DNA from: DAIDJM01 sp964250215
Lineage (GTDB): Bacteria; Pseudomonadota; Alphaproteobacteria; Acetobacterales; Acetobacteraceae
DNA: 5,311 nucleotides
Direction: 5' to 3'
NCBI GenBank assembly: GCA_964250215.1
Contig: CAXUEX010000181.1
Location: 1 to 5,311 of the forward strand
A program made the position numbers and the translations under genes. The stretch's first letter is position 1. Each line of letters starts with the position of its first letter. Positions 1 through 5,311 of this stretch are shown here, one piece after another. The notes under the pieces were generated by a model. The model did no database searches. It was not told the origin of the DNA and saw only the letters and a list, made by a program, of their open reading frames with translations.

Positions 1-262
1 CGCCTTGCGGGATCGCCGTGACGCGGCCGGGCTTCGGCACGCCCTTGGCGGAGGGCTCGCCCTGGAACACGATATCGAAACTGGGTTCCGGCAGCGGCGG
101 CGGCGGCACCGGTACGCGGTGCAGCAGCAGCAATAGCGCCAGGGCCGCCAGGTGCAGCGCGCCCGACAGCCAGAGTGCCGGCGAGAGCCGACCGGCGAGG
201 CGGCGCGCGCGCGGCGGGCGTCGCGGTTCCAGCCGCAGATCTGGCAGAAGGCTGTCAGGCAT
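1..262 (-). CDS. TonB/TolA-like energy transducer, N-terminal part only
   Basis: Only the first 87 codons are in the window; the gene continues past the left edge. The visible part reads as a short Arg/Pro-rich cytoplasmic tail (residues 1-28), one hydrophobic membrane helix (about 29-48), a proline run (51-60) and then the start of a periplasmic region beginning SFDIVFQGEP. Within the helix Ser33 and His37 form the S-x3-H pattern that TonB-type proteins use to couple to the ExbB/ExbD proton channel (Ser16/His20 in E. coli TonB), and the helix-proline-beta order is that of TonB. Such proteins span the periplasm and pass proton-motive energy to outer-membrane receptors. The ATG (262-260) overlaps the stop of the upstream AI-2E gene (257-255) by 8 nt, so the two are probably co-transcribed. 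A TolA or other TonB-like protein is possible because the diagnostic C-terminal domain is not visible. Confidence 0.65.
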   Translation of the reverse strand, partial: MPDSLLPDLRLEPRRPPRARRLAGRLSPALWLSGALHLAALALLLLLHRVPVPPPPLPEPSFDIVFQGEPSAKGVPKPGRVTAIPQG

Positions 263-1325
263 GGCGGCCCGGCGGGTCGGCGTCGGGGTCGGGCGCCTCG
301 CGCGCGATCCGGATGAACTCCATCAGCAGCGTGTAGCCGAGGCCCAGCAGCACGGGCCCCAGGAAGATGCCCAGCACGCCGAAGGCCAGCACGCCGCCCA
401 GCACGCCCAGCACGGTGAGCAGGAACGGCAGCCGTGCGCCGCGCGCAATGAAGTACGGGCGCACCACATGATCGGTGCCTGAAACCACTAGAACGCCATA
501 CAGTAGCAGGAACACGCCGTGCGCCGTGCGGCCGGCCGAGAGCAGCCACAACCCGGCCGGGATCCAAACCAGCGGCGCGCCGATCGGCAGCACGGCCAGG
601 AACGCCGCCACCGCGCCCAGCAGCACCGGCCGTGGCACCCCGGCCAGCACCAGGCCGAAGGCGGTGAGGAAACCCTGAAGGATGGCGGTGCCGACGATGC
701 CATAAACCGCGAAGCGAACCGTGCGCGCGGTGTTCTCGATGAGGCGCGGCGCGTAGCGGCCAGCGACACGGTGGGCGAGCACCTGCAGGTTGGCGCTCAG
801 GGTCTCGCCGGAATACCAGAAGAACACCGCAGCGAAGATCGCGATCAGCAGTTGCGCGATGCCGCCCGCGATATCCAGCAGCAGCAACAATCCCTGTTCC
901 GCCACCATGCCGAAATAGGGGCGGAAGAAATCCGCGGCGGCGCCCAGATCGGCCGCCCAGGCATTCCACGTTTCGGTCAGCGCCGGGCCGGCCAGCGGCA
1001 GCGTATAGAGCCAGTGCGGCGCCGGCGGGATCGCCGTGAGCCAGGCTTCTGCGGAGAGCCGCAGCGCCCGGACATCCTGCGCGCCCCCGGGCGCGGCAAG
1101 GGCCAGCGGCAATACCAGTCCCACTAGCGTGAGCAGCACCATCAGCCCCACCGCGATGGCCCGCGGCAGCCGCAGCCGACGCTCCAGCCAGCCGAACAGG
1201 GGCCACGTCGCAAAGACCAGGATCGCGGCCCAGAGCAGCGCGGGGAAGAACGGGTGCAGCACCCAGGCGCAGCCGAACGCGATCGCGCCCATCAGCAAGC
1301 CCATCAAAACGTGTTCGGCGATCAT
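255..1325 (-). CDS. AI-2E/PerM family membrane transporter
   Basis: This is a 356-residue polytopic inner-membrane protein of the AI-2E transporter (PerM/YdiK, formerly UPF0118) family. Hydrophobic segments lie at about residues 5-45 (two helices), 55-79, 145-170, 207-230, 234-262, 268-284 and 300-338. The large polar loop between about 80 and 140 is the family's usual periplasmic insert. The C-terminal family signature is clear: DHVVRPYFI (285-293), then ARLPFLLTVLGVLGG (297-311) and FGVLGIFLGPVLLG (315-328). Length fits the family. Members export small molecules or ions; the substrate cannot be told from sequence, and autoinducer-2 is only the historical name. I chose ATG 1325 because an AGGA lies 6 nt upstream and the membrane domain starts at once. 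The open frame reaches back to 1478, but that extension is Arg-rich, lacks family similarity and would fill the promoter region. The stop overlaps the TonB-like gene by 8 nt. Confidence 0.88.
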   Translation of the reverse strand: MIAEHVLMGLLMGAIAFGCAWVLHPFFPALLWAAILVFATWPLFGWLERRLRLPRAIAVGLMVLLTLVGLVLPLALAAPGGAQDVRALRLSAEAWLTAIPPAPHWLYTLPLAGPALTETWNAWAADLGAAADFFRPYFGMVAEQGLLLLLDIAGGIAQLLIAIFAAVFFWYSGETLSANLQVLAHRVAGRYAPRLIENTARTVRFAVYGIVGTAILQGFLTAFGLVLAGVPRPVLLGAVAAFLAVLPIGAPLVWIPAGLWLLSAGRTAHGVFLLLYGVLVVSGTDHVVRPYFIARGARLPFLLTVLGVLGGVLAFGVLGIFLGPVLLGLGYTLLMEFIRIAREAPDPDADPPGRHA

Positions 1326-1529
1326 GCTCGGTCCTGTTTGCTGTGTTCCCCTGGCGCCAGACAAGCGCCGGTTGCGGCGCGAACCGGGCTGTGGCCTGCG
1401 CGTTACACGGGAAAAGCGGTTCGAAAAAAAACGATTCGTCGCTTGCGAAGGGACAAGCAGCGCGTTGTTATACGGCAATGCGGCCGGCCCGATTTTTGTT
1501 CACGGTGCCCGCCAGGAGATAGCACGTTC
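1326..1529. promoter_or_regulatory. Divergent intergenic region between the AI-2E and regulator genes
   Basis: This 204-bp gap must hold the promoters of both the leftward AI-2E/TonB-like unit and the rightward regulator-nudF-sseA-metC unit. It is the most AT-containing stretch of the window, with a run of eight A at 1424-1431 and a T run near 1493. For the rightward unit a possible sigma70-type pair is TTGCGA (1443-1448) and TTATAC (1468-1473), with a 19-nt spacer, which is longer than ideal. I saw no convincing pair for the leftward unit. Several palindromes lie here (CTGGCGCCAG at 1351-1360, CCGGTT/AACCGG at 1368-1387, TTCGAA at 1420-1425, ACGATTCGT at 1431-1439) and may be operators. That the region is regulatory follows from gene orientation; the exact elements are inference. 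Confidence 0.55.
1351..1387. repeat. Palindrome pair, possible operator or leader hairpin
   Basis: CTGGCGCCAG (1351-1360) is a perfect 10-bp palindrome. Seven bases on, CCGGTT (1368-1373) and AACCGG (1382-1387) form an inverted repeat with an 8-nt spacer. Both lie 26-62 nt upstream of the AI-2E start codon, where a repressor site or an mRNA leader hairpin of that gene would sit. In GC-rich DNA such palindromes can arise by chance, so function is unproven. Confidence 0.35.
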
Positions 1530-2408
1530 ATGCGATTTACCGATATCGGCCAGCAGCTTCGGGCCTATCGCCTGGAGTCGGGCCTTCGTGCGGAGGAAAT
1601 CGCCGCCCGTCTCGGCGTTTCCCGCGCCGCCCTCTATCGCTACGAAAAGGGCGAGGTGATCAAACTCGACACGGTCAACCGGCTGGCCGAGCTGCTGAAA
1701 ATTTCGCCGCTTTCGCTGCTCGGCATCGGCGTCGAATATTACAACCGGCCGGTGGGCTTTTTCGAGCGGCTGCGGCAGGTGGAGGAAACAGCCGACCAAA
1801 TCCTGCAGGTGGCGTTGCCACTGGTTTACCTGATTTCTTCCGATGAACTCGACAGCGTGGAACGCGAGATCTTCGCCGAAACTGCCGCGGAGGGCAGCGC
1901 CGAACGGGCCGCGCTGCGTGTGGGCGCCGAGCAGGTGCTGGGCATTCTGGCCGAGCGCAAGCGCATGTACCGGCTGCGCCGACCCACCATCATCGCGATG
2001 TTCTCGGCGCATGCGGTTTCGCGCATGTTGCACCTCGGCGTGGGCGGCGGAACGATGCACGCCGACGCGCTGCGGCATCGCGCGCGGGCCGTGGCGCGGG
2101 CCGAGGTGGAGAACGTCGCAACCCTGATGGAAGCAGAGCCGATGGGGCTGCAATTCGGCCTGCTGGCGGGCGGCGAACCCTCGGGCCAGTTCCAGATCCT
2201 GCGTTCTCGCGACCGGGCCATGCTGGCGATCAACCCGTTCCGTTCCGACACGCTGCCGCACCAGCCTTGCGGTGTGGCCATGATCACCGGCGCAGAAGAG
2301 GCCGTGGCGGCGCACCAGCGCGTGGCGGAAGCGATGTGGCGGGACGCGATCAAGGGTCCGGCCGGCGCGGCGCGGATGCGCGAGCTGCTGGCGGCGCATC
2401 CGCTGTAG
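1530..2408 (+). CDS. XRE-family HTH regulator with unassigned C-terminal domain
   Basis: A 292-residue protein. Residues about 5-60 are a Cro/C1-type helix-turn-helix: IGQQLRAYRLESGLRAEEIA, then ARLGVSRAALYRYEKGEV as turn and recognition helix (27-44), and LDTVNRLAELLKISPLSLL. The remaining 230 residues, mostly mixed helix and strand, are not a family I can name. They contain a Glu-rich helical stretch (80-130), RKRMYRLRRPTIIAMFSAHAV (about 143-163), a segment EVENVATLMEAEPMGLQFGLL (192-212) and a C-terminal helical end. This looks like an effector-binding or dimerisation domain. I chose ATG 1530 because the HTH starts immediately after it and AGGAG (1514-1518) lies 11 nt upstream, slightly far. 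The longer open frame from 1254 runs antisense through the AI-2E gene. It ends 44 bp before nudF on the same strand, so it may be co-transcribed with and regulate that operon and itself; target and ligand are inference. Confidence 0.82.
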   Translation: MRFTDIGQQLRAYRLESGLRAEEIAARLGVSRAALYRYEKGEVIKLDTVNRLAELLKISPLSLLGIGVEYYNRPVGFFERLRQVEETADQILQVALPLVYLISSDELDSVEREIFAETAAEGSAERAALRVGAEQVLGILAERKRMYRLRRPTIIAMFSAHAVSRMLHLGVGGGTMHADALRHRARAVARAEVENVATLMEAEPMGLQFGLLAGGEPSGQFQILRSRDRAMLAINPFRSDTLPHQPCGVAMITGAEEAVAAHQRVAEAMWRDAIKGPAGAARMRELLAAHPL

Positions 2409-2452
2409 GTTCGCAACGCGGCCTTGCCATCGCGCCTGCCGCATGGTGCTTG

Positions 2453-3085
2453 ATGGCCATGCTCGCCTCCTCGGACGATGTCGCGATCGACTCGGTCGAA
2501 ACGCCCTGGCGGGGCCGGTTCACGCTCGAGGTGGTCCGGTTCCGGCACCGGCGGTTCGACGGACGGATGTCGGGCGAGCGCGTGTGGGAGTTGTGGCGCC
2601 GCGGGCCGGCGGCAGCCGTGCTGCCCTACGATCCGGTTTCCGACCAGGTGGTGGTCATCGAGCAGTTCCGCCTCCCCGCGCTCGCAGCCGGCATCGATCC
2701 CGTGATGGTGGAGCTGTGTGCCGGGCTCGCGGACGGATCGGAGCCGGCCGAGAACGTGGCCCGGCGCGAGGCGCGGGAGGAAATGGGGCTTGCCGTGCAC
2801 CGGCTGGAGCGCGTGGGCAATTTCCTGCTCACGCCGGGCGGATCGGACGAGAACTGCACGTTGTTTGCGGGCGAAGTGCGCGTGGCTGGCGCGGATGCGG
2901 ACGGGCTGCTGGGGCATCACGGACTCGTATCCGAGCACGAGGATATCCGCGTGCGCGCGCTGCCGGCCGACCTCGCCATCGCGCGTGCGGTAGCCGGAGA
3001 ATACCCGAATTCGGTGTGCGCGCTGGGGCTGCTGTGGCTGGCGGCGCGGCGCGACTGGCTGCGCGAGACATGGCGCGCGGCATGA
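2453..3085 (+). CDS. nudF: Nudix hydrolase, NudF-like ADP-ribose pyrophosphatase
   Basis: A 210-residue cytoplasmic Nudix enzyme expected to cleave ADP-ribose to AMP and ribose 5-phosphate with Mg2+. The Nudix box GX5EX7REUXEEXGU is complete: Gly91, Glu97, Arg105-Glu106, Glu109-Glu110, Gly112, Leu113. The flanking sequence points to the ADP-ribose subfamily: AAAVLPYDPVSDQVVVIEQFR (about 53-73), ELCAGLADGSEP just before the box, LTPGGSDE (126-133) after it and SEHEDIRV (160-167), which corresponds to the loop carrying the catalytic glutamate in E. coli NudF. Length is normal. The start is the least certain point: ATG 2453 and ATG 2459 are both possible, TTG 2450 also, and none has a good Shine-Dalgarno. 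Earlier in-frame starts lie inside the regulator gene. The stop overlaps the sulfurtransferase start by ATGA. Its role may be to clear ADP-ribose from NAD turnover; a link to sulfur metabolism is not shown. Confidence 0.88.
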   Translation: MAMLASSDDVAIDSVETPWRGRFTLEVVRFRHRRFDGRMSGERVWELWRRGPAAAVLPYDPVSDQVVVIEQFRLPALAAGIDPVMVELCAGLADGSEPAENVARREAREEMGLAVHRLERVGNFLLTPGGSDENCTLFAGEVRVAGADADGLLGHHGLVSEHEDIRVRALPADLAIARAVAGEYPNSVCALGLLWLAARRDWLRETWRAA

Positions 3086-3930
3086 ACGCGATGCCGGCGC
3101 TGGTGAGCACGGACTGGCTTGCCCAGGCCATCGCGAAACCCGATCTGCGCATTCTCGATGCGAGTTTCTATCTGCCCACCGAAGGCAAGAACGCCGCTGC
3201 GCTGTTCGCCGAGGCACACATCTCCGGCGCGCGGTTCTTCGATATCGACGAGATCGCCGATCCGGAGGAGCGCGAGCTGCCGCATATGGTGCCCAGCAGC
3301 GCGCGGTTCTCGAGGCTGGTGAGTCAGTTGGGGATAAACAACGACTGCCGCGTGGTGGTTTACGATCAGAAGGGCCTGTTCTCGGCGGCGCGCGCGTGGT
3401 GGTTGTTCGGGCTTTTCGGCCACGATGCGGTGGCCGTGCTGGATGGCGGCCTGCCGAAATGGCGCCGCGAAGGCCGCCGGCTGGAAGCGGGCGAGCCTGG
3501 CGCGCCCATACCCGCGCGCTTCGTGCCGCGCCTGCGCGCGCGCCGGCTGCGCGGCTTGGCCGACATGCTGGAAAATGTAACGAGCGGCGAGGAATTGGTG
3601 CTGGACGCCCGACCGGCCGGGCGCTTTGCCGGCACCGCGCCGGAGCCACGCCCCGGGCTGCCTGCCGGGCATATTCCGGGCGCGGTGAACGTGCCGATGC
3701 CGGAACTGCTTGGGCCGGACCAGACCATGCTGGAACCCGCGGCGCTGCGCCTGCGGTTCGCGCAAGCCGGCGCCGACGGATCGCGACCGGTGGTGACCAC
3801 CTGCGGCAGCGGCGTTTCGGCCGCGATGCTCACGCTGGGCTTGCGTGTCGCCGGATTGCCGGAAGGCGCGCTGTACGACGGTTCATGGACCGAATGGGCC
3901 AGCCACGCGGACACGCCGAAAGCGCCATGA
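3082..3930 (+). CDS. sseA: 3-mercaptopyruvate sulfurtransferase (two-domain rhodanese)
   Basis: A 282-residue tandem rhodanese, about the same length as E. coli SseA (281). The N-terminal domain (about 5-130: STDWLAQAI, ILDASF, HISGARFFDIDEIAD, LPHMVPSSARF, VVVYDQKGLFSAARAWW, VLDGGLPKW) is the inactive copy, with Asp95 where a catalytic cysteine would be. The C-terminal domain (about 155-275) has LDARPAGRF (174-182), EPRPGLPAGHIPGAVNVP (188-205) and the active loop CGSGVSAA with nucleophile Cys241, ending in LYDGSWTEW. CGSGV is the loop type of mercaptopyruvate sulfurtransferases; thiosulfate rhodaneses usually have CRKGV. It moves sulfur from 3-mercaptopyruvate to an acceptor such as thiols or cyanide. 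The start at 3082 overlaps the nudF stop (ATGA); ATG 3070 and 3091 are alternatives and none has a strong ribosome site, which suggests coupling. The stop overlaps metC, again by ATGA. Confidence 0.92.
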   Translation: MNAMPALVSTDWLAQAIAKPDLRILDASFYLPTEGKNAAALFAEAHISGARFFDIDEIADPEERELPHMVPSSARFSRLVSQLGINNDCRVVVYDQKGLFSAARAWWLFGLFGHDAVAVLDGGLPKWRREGRRLEAGEPGAPIPARFVPRLRARRLRGLADMLENVTSGEELVLDARPAGRFAGTAPEPRPGLPAGHIPGAVNVPMPELLGPDQTMLEPAALRLRFAQAGADGSRPVVTTCGSGVSAAMLTLGLRVAGLPEGALYDGSWTEWASHADTPKAP

Positions 3931-5126
3931 CAAACAAGCCGATGGGCTTTGGCACGCGGCTGGTGCATGGCGGCCGCGCCGGCACGAAAACGCATGGCTT
4001 CGTCAACCCGCCGCTGCACCGCGGGTCGACCGTGCTCTACGCGGACATGGCGCAGCGCCGCGCGCATCTGCGCAAACGTTTTGATCAAGCACTAACTTAT
4101 GGCTTGCAGGGAAGCGCCACGCATCACGCGCTGGAGGACGTGATCGCCGACGTGGAAGGCGGCCACCGCACGCAGATTTTCCCAACCGGGCTCGCCGCCG
4201 TCACCGGCGCGCTGCTCGCCTATCTCGGCGCCGGCGATCACGCGCTGGTGCCCGACAGCGTCTATGGCCCGGTGCGCATCTTCTGCGACACGCTGGGCCG
4301 CCGGCTCGGCATCACGACCACGTATTACGAAGCCGGAACCGACGCCGCCGGCCTGGCCGCCCTGTTCCGGCCCGAAACCCGCGTGCTCTATCTCGAAAGC
4401 CCCGGCAGCCACACTTTCGAGGTGCAGGACGTGCCGGCGCTCGCCGCCGCCGCGCGCGCGCACGGCGCCGCCGTGCTGATGGACAACACCTGGGGCATCC
4501 ACGCCTTCCAGCCCTTCGCCCACGGCGTCGATGTCTCCATCCAGGCCCTCACGAAATACCCGGTCGGCCATTCCGATGTGCTGCTCGGTTCCGTCACGGT
4601 CTCAGAACAGACGCACTGGCACCGCGTTCGCGATGCCGCGCTGGCGCTCGGCCAATACGCCTCGCCCGACGATTGCTGGCTCGCCCTGCGCGGCCTGCGC
4701 ACCATGGCGCTGCGGCTGGATCACCAGATGCAGGCCGGCCTCGCGGTGGCGCGCTTTCTCGAAGGGCGGCCGGAGATCCTGCGCGTGCTCCACCCCGCGC
4801 TGCCCGGCGCGCCCGGCCACGCGCTCTGGACCCGCGATTTCACCGGCGCGTGCAGCCTGTTCGGCACCGTCTTCCAGCCGCGATTTTCGGTGGCGGACAC
4901 ACACCGTTTCGCCGATCGCCTGCGTCTGTTCGGCATCGGCGCCTCCTGGGGCGGCTATGAAAGCCTGGTGCTGCCCACAACGGGCTTCGTGACGCGCACC
5001 GCCGCAGATCCGGCATTCGGCGGCCCCATGGTCCGCTTCCACATCGGGCTGGAAGACCAGGCCGACCTGATCGCCGACCTCGCCCAGGCGCTGGACGCGA
5101 TTGGGCAAGACGCGGCGCGGGAATAA
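3927..5126 (+). CDS. metC: Cystathionine beta-lyase (PLP-dependent)
   Basis: A 399-residue Cys/Met-metabolism PLP enzyme (fold type I), close in length to E. coli MetC (395). It splits cystathionine into homocysteine, pyruvate and ammonia, the step before methionine synthase, in the cytoplasm. Seen: TRLVHGG (10-16), Tyr58, Tyr113 in SVYGP (ring-stacking tyrosine), LESPGS (156-161), Asp186 in MDNTWG (binds the pyridine nitrogen), Lys210 in QALTKYPVGHSD (the Schiff-base lysine), RGLRTM, HPALPGAPGH, RDFTGACSLF, SWGGYESL (340-347) and RFHIGLED (370-377, carboxylate-binding arginine). TKYxVGHSD, SWGGYESL and HIGLED match E. coli MetC rather than MetB or MetZ. The usual phosphate-binding arginine after Tyr58 (YxR) is Leu60 here. 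It starts at ATG 3927 within the sseA stop (ATGA) without a clear Shine-Dalgarno, so is probably translated by coupling. A general C-S lyase activity on cystine is possible. Confidence 0.92.
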   Translation: MTNKPMGFGTRLVHGGRAGTKTHGFVNPPLHRGSTVLYADMAQRRAHLRKRFDQALTYGLQGSATHHALEDVIADVEGGHRTQIFPTGLAAVTGALLAYLGAGDHALVPDSVYGPVRIFCDTLGRRLGITTTYYEAGTDAAGLAALFRPETRVLYLESPGSHTFEVQDVPALAAAARAHGAAVLMDNTWGIHAFQPFAHGVDVSIQALTKYPVGHSDVLLGSVTVSEQTHWHRVRDAALALGQYASPDDCWLALRGLRTMALRLDHQMQAGLAVARFLEGRPEILRVLHPALPGAPGHALWTRDFTGACSLFGTVFQPRFSVADTHRFADRLRLFGIGASWGGYESLVLPTTGFVTRTAADPAFGGPMVRFHIGLEDQADLIADLAQALDAIGQDAARE

Positions 5127-5142
5127 ACCGGCGCCCCCGCGC

Positions 5143-5195
5143 GTCCTCCCGCACGGGGGGGAGCAATGCCGCTCCCGCCCCAACCGGGAGAGGAC
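5143..5195. repeat. Nested inverted repeats after metC (terminator or dispersed palindrome)
   Basis: GTCCTCCCG (5143-5151) pairs with CGGGAGAGGAC (5185-5195) apart from a 2-nt bulge. Inside it, GGGGGGGAGC (5155-5164) pairs with GCTCCCGCCCC (5171-5181), with one bulged G and loop AATGCC. An alternative fold is two tandem hairpins, including CTCCCG (5172-5177) with CGGGAG (5185-5190). It starts 16 nt after the metC stop and could end the operon transcript, but no T-tract follows, so a classical intrinsic terminator is not shown. The CTCCC/GGGAG style resembles dispersed intergenic palindromes of GC-rich proteobacteria. Its right arm overlaps the probable ribosome binding site of the next reading frame. 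Confidence 0.5.
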
Positions 5196-5201
5196 CCCAG
5201 A

Positions 5202-5311
5202 ATGCGCGCCATCATGACCATCCTGGCCGCCGCGCTGGCGGCGCCCGCCCCCATTGGCCGCCCCCCCCCCATCACCACCCCCCGGCACCGGCCGGATTAC
5301 GACCACTTAAA
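5202..5311 (+). CDS. Start of a possible secreted protein, cut by the window edge
   Basis: From ATG 5202 an open frame of 36 codons runs off the right edge. Its first residues, MRAIMTILAAALAAPAPIG, have the basic residue, hydrophobic Ala-rich core and small residues of an export signal peptide. A purine-rich GGGAGAGGA (5186-5194) sits 7 nt before the ATG, a good ribosome site. The rest is Pro/Thr-rich (GRPPPITTPRHRPDYDHL) and includes runs of ten and six C (5261-5270, 5278-5283), where the frame could easily be wrong. Too little is present to assign a function. ATG 5214 is an alternative start in the same frame. Confidence 0.4.
   Translation, partial: MRAIMTILAAALAAPAPIGRPPPITTPRHRPDYDHL

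Noticed and set aside
18..1127. Plus-strand open frames at 18-482, 475-678 and 519-1127
   Set aside because: All lie opposite the AI-2E and TonB-like genes, and their Gln/Arg/Ala-rich translations show no domain.
1443..1473. TTGCGA/TTATAC as a firm promoter call
   Set aside because: The 19-nt spacer and imperfect hexamers make it only a candidate, so it is mentioned within the intergenic entry and not listed on its own.
1326..1478. N-terminal extension of the AI-2E frame to 1478
   Set aside because: The extra 51 residues are Arg/Asn-rich and hydrophilic with no transporter similarity, and ATG 1325 has an AGGA at proper distance.
1254..1529. N-terminal extension of the HTH regulator frame to 1254
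   Set aside because: The extension runs antisense into the AI-2E gene and across the promoter region, has no family similarity, and the HTH fold starts right after ATG 1530.
2443..3081. Upstream extension of the sseA frame through nudF
   Set aside because: It is the out-of-frame translation of nudF; rhodanese similarity begins only at 3082.
1826..3649. Long 607-codon open frame on the minus strand
   Set aside because: It is antisense to the regulator, nudF and sseA, all with clear family motifs. Its translation is Arg/Ala/Pro/Ser-rich without any domain, as expected of a shadow frame in GC-rich DNA.
3396..3926. Upstream extension of the metC frame through sseA
   Set aside because: It is an Arg/Ala-rich shadow of the sulfurtransferase gene; MetC similarity begins at 3927.
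4602..5306. Minus-strand 234-codon open frame opposite metC
   Set aside because: It is antisense to the conserved C-terminal half of metC, with low-complexity Gly/Arg-rich translation; also crosses the hairpin and poly-C tract.
1..5311. tRNA, rRNA, CRISPR array, insertion sequence or toxin-antitoxin pair
   Set aside because: No cloverleaf, spaced direct repeats, transposase-like protein or paired small frames were seen; the coding regions are accounted for by ordinary genes.

Overview
The window is a GC-rich, densely packed stretch of bacterial chromosome. Codon use with strong G/C at third positions, the protein sequences and the gene neighbourhood suggest an alphaproteobacterium, plausibly of the Rhodospirillales/Acetobacteraceae type. 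That placement is an inference from general resemblance and no marker gene here proves it.

There are two divergent transcription units around an intergenic region of about 200 bp (1326-1529). To the left, on the minus strand, an AI-2E/PerM-family membrane protein (255-1325) overlaps by 8 nt the start of a TonB/TolA-like energy-transducer protein. The latter is cut off by the left edge of the window (from 262 downwards). To the right, on the plus strand, lies a four-gene run: an XRE-type helix-turn-helix regulator (1530-2408), a NudF-like ADP-ribose pyrophosphatase (2453-3085), an SseA-like 3-mercaptopyruvate sulfurtransferase (3082-3930) and a MetC-like cystathionine beta-lyase (3927-5126). 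Both junctions among the last three genes are 4-nt ATGA stop/start overlaps without a good ribosome binding site, so the three are very probably translationally coupled in one operon.

The two enzymes at the end of the operon act on sulfur amino acids. MetC releases homocysteine (and pyruvate and ammonia) from cystathionine, and the sulfurtransferase takes sulfane sulfur from 3-mercaptopyruvate, a cysteine transamination product. The Nudix enzyme is the usual broad housekeeping ADP-ribose hydrolase and has no obvious sulfur role. The regulator has a clear N-terminal DNA-binding domain and a long C-terminal part I do not recognise. It is an obvious candidate controller of the operon, but the sequence does not show its ligand.

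After metC there is a strongly self-complementary stretch (5143-5195), then the probable start of a secreted protein (from 5202) that runs off the right edge. The last 60 bases contain long C runs that make the reading frame there doubtful. I found no RNA gene, CRISPR array, insertion sequence or clear mobile element, and no completely novel system. Most of the window is ordinary core metabolism, with the regulator's C-terminal domain and the palindromes as the least explained parts.
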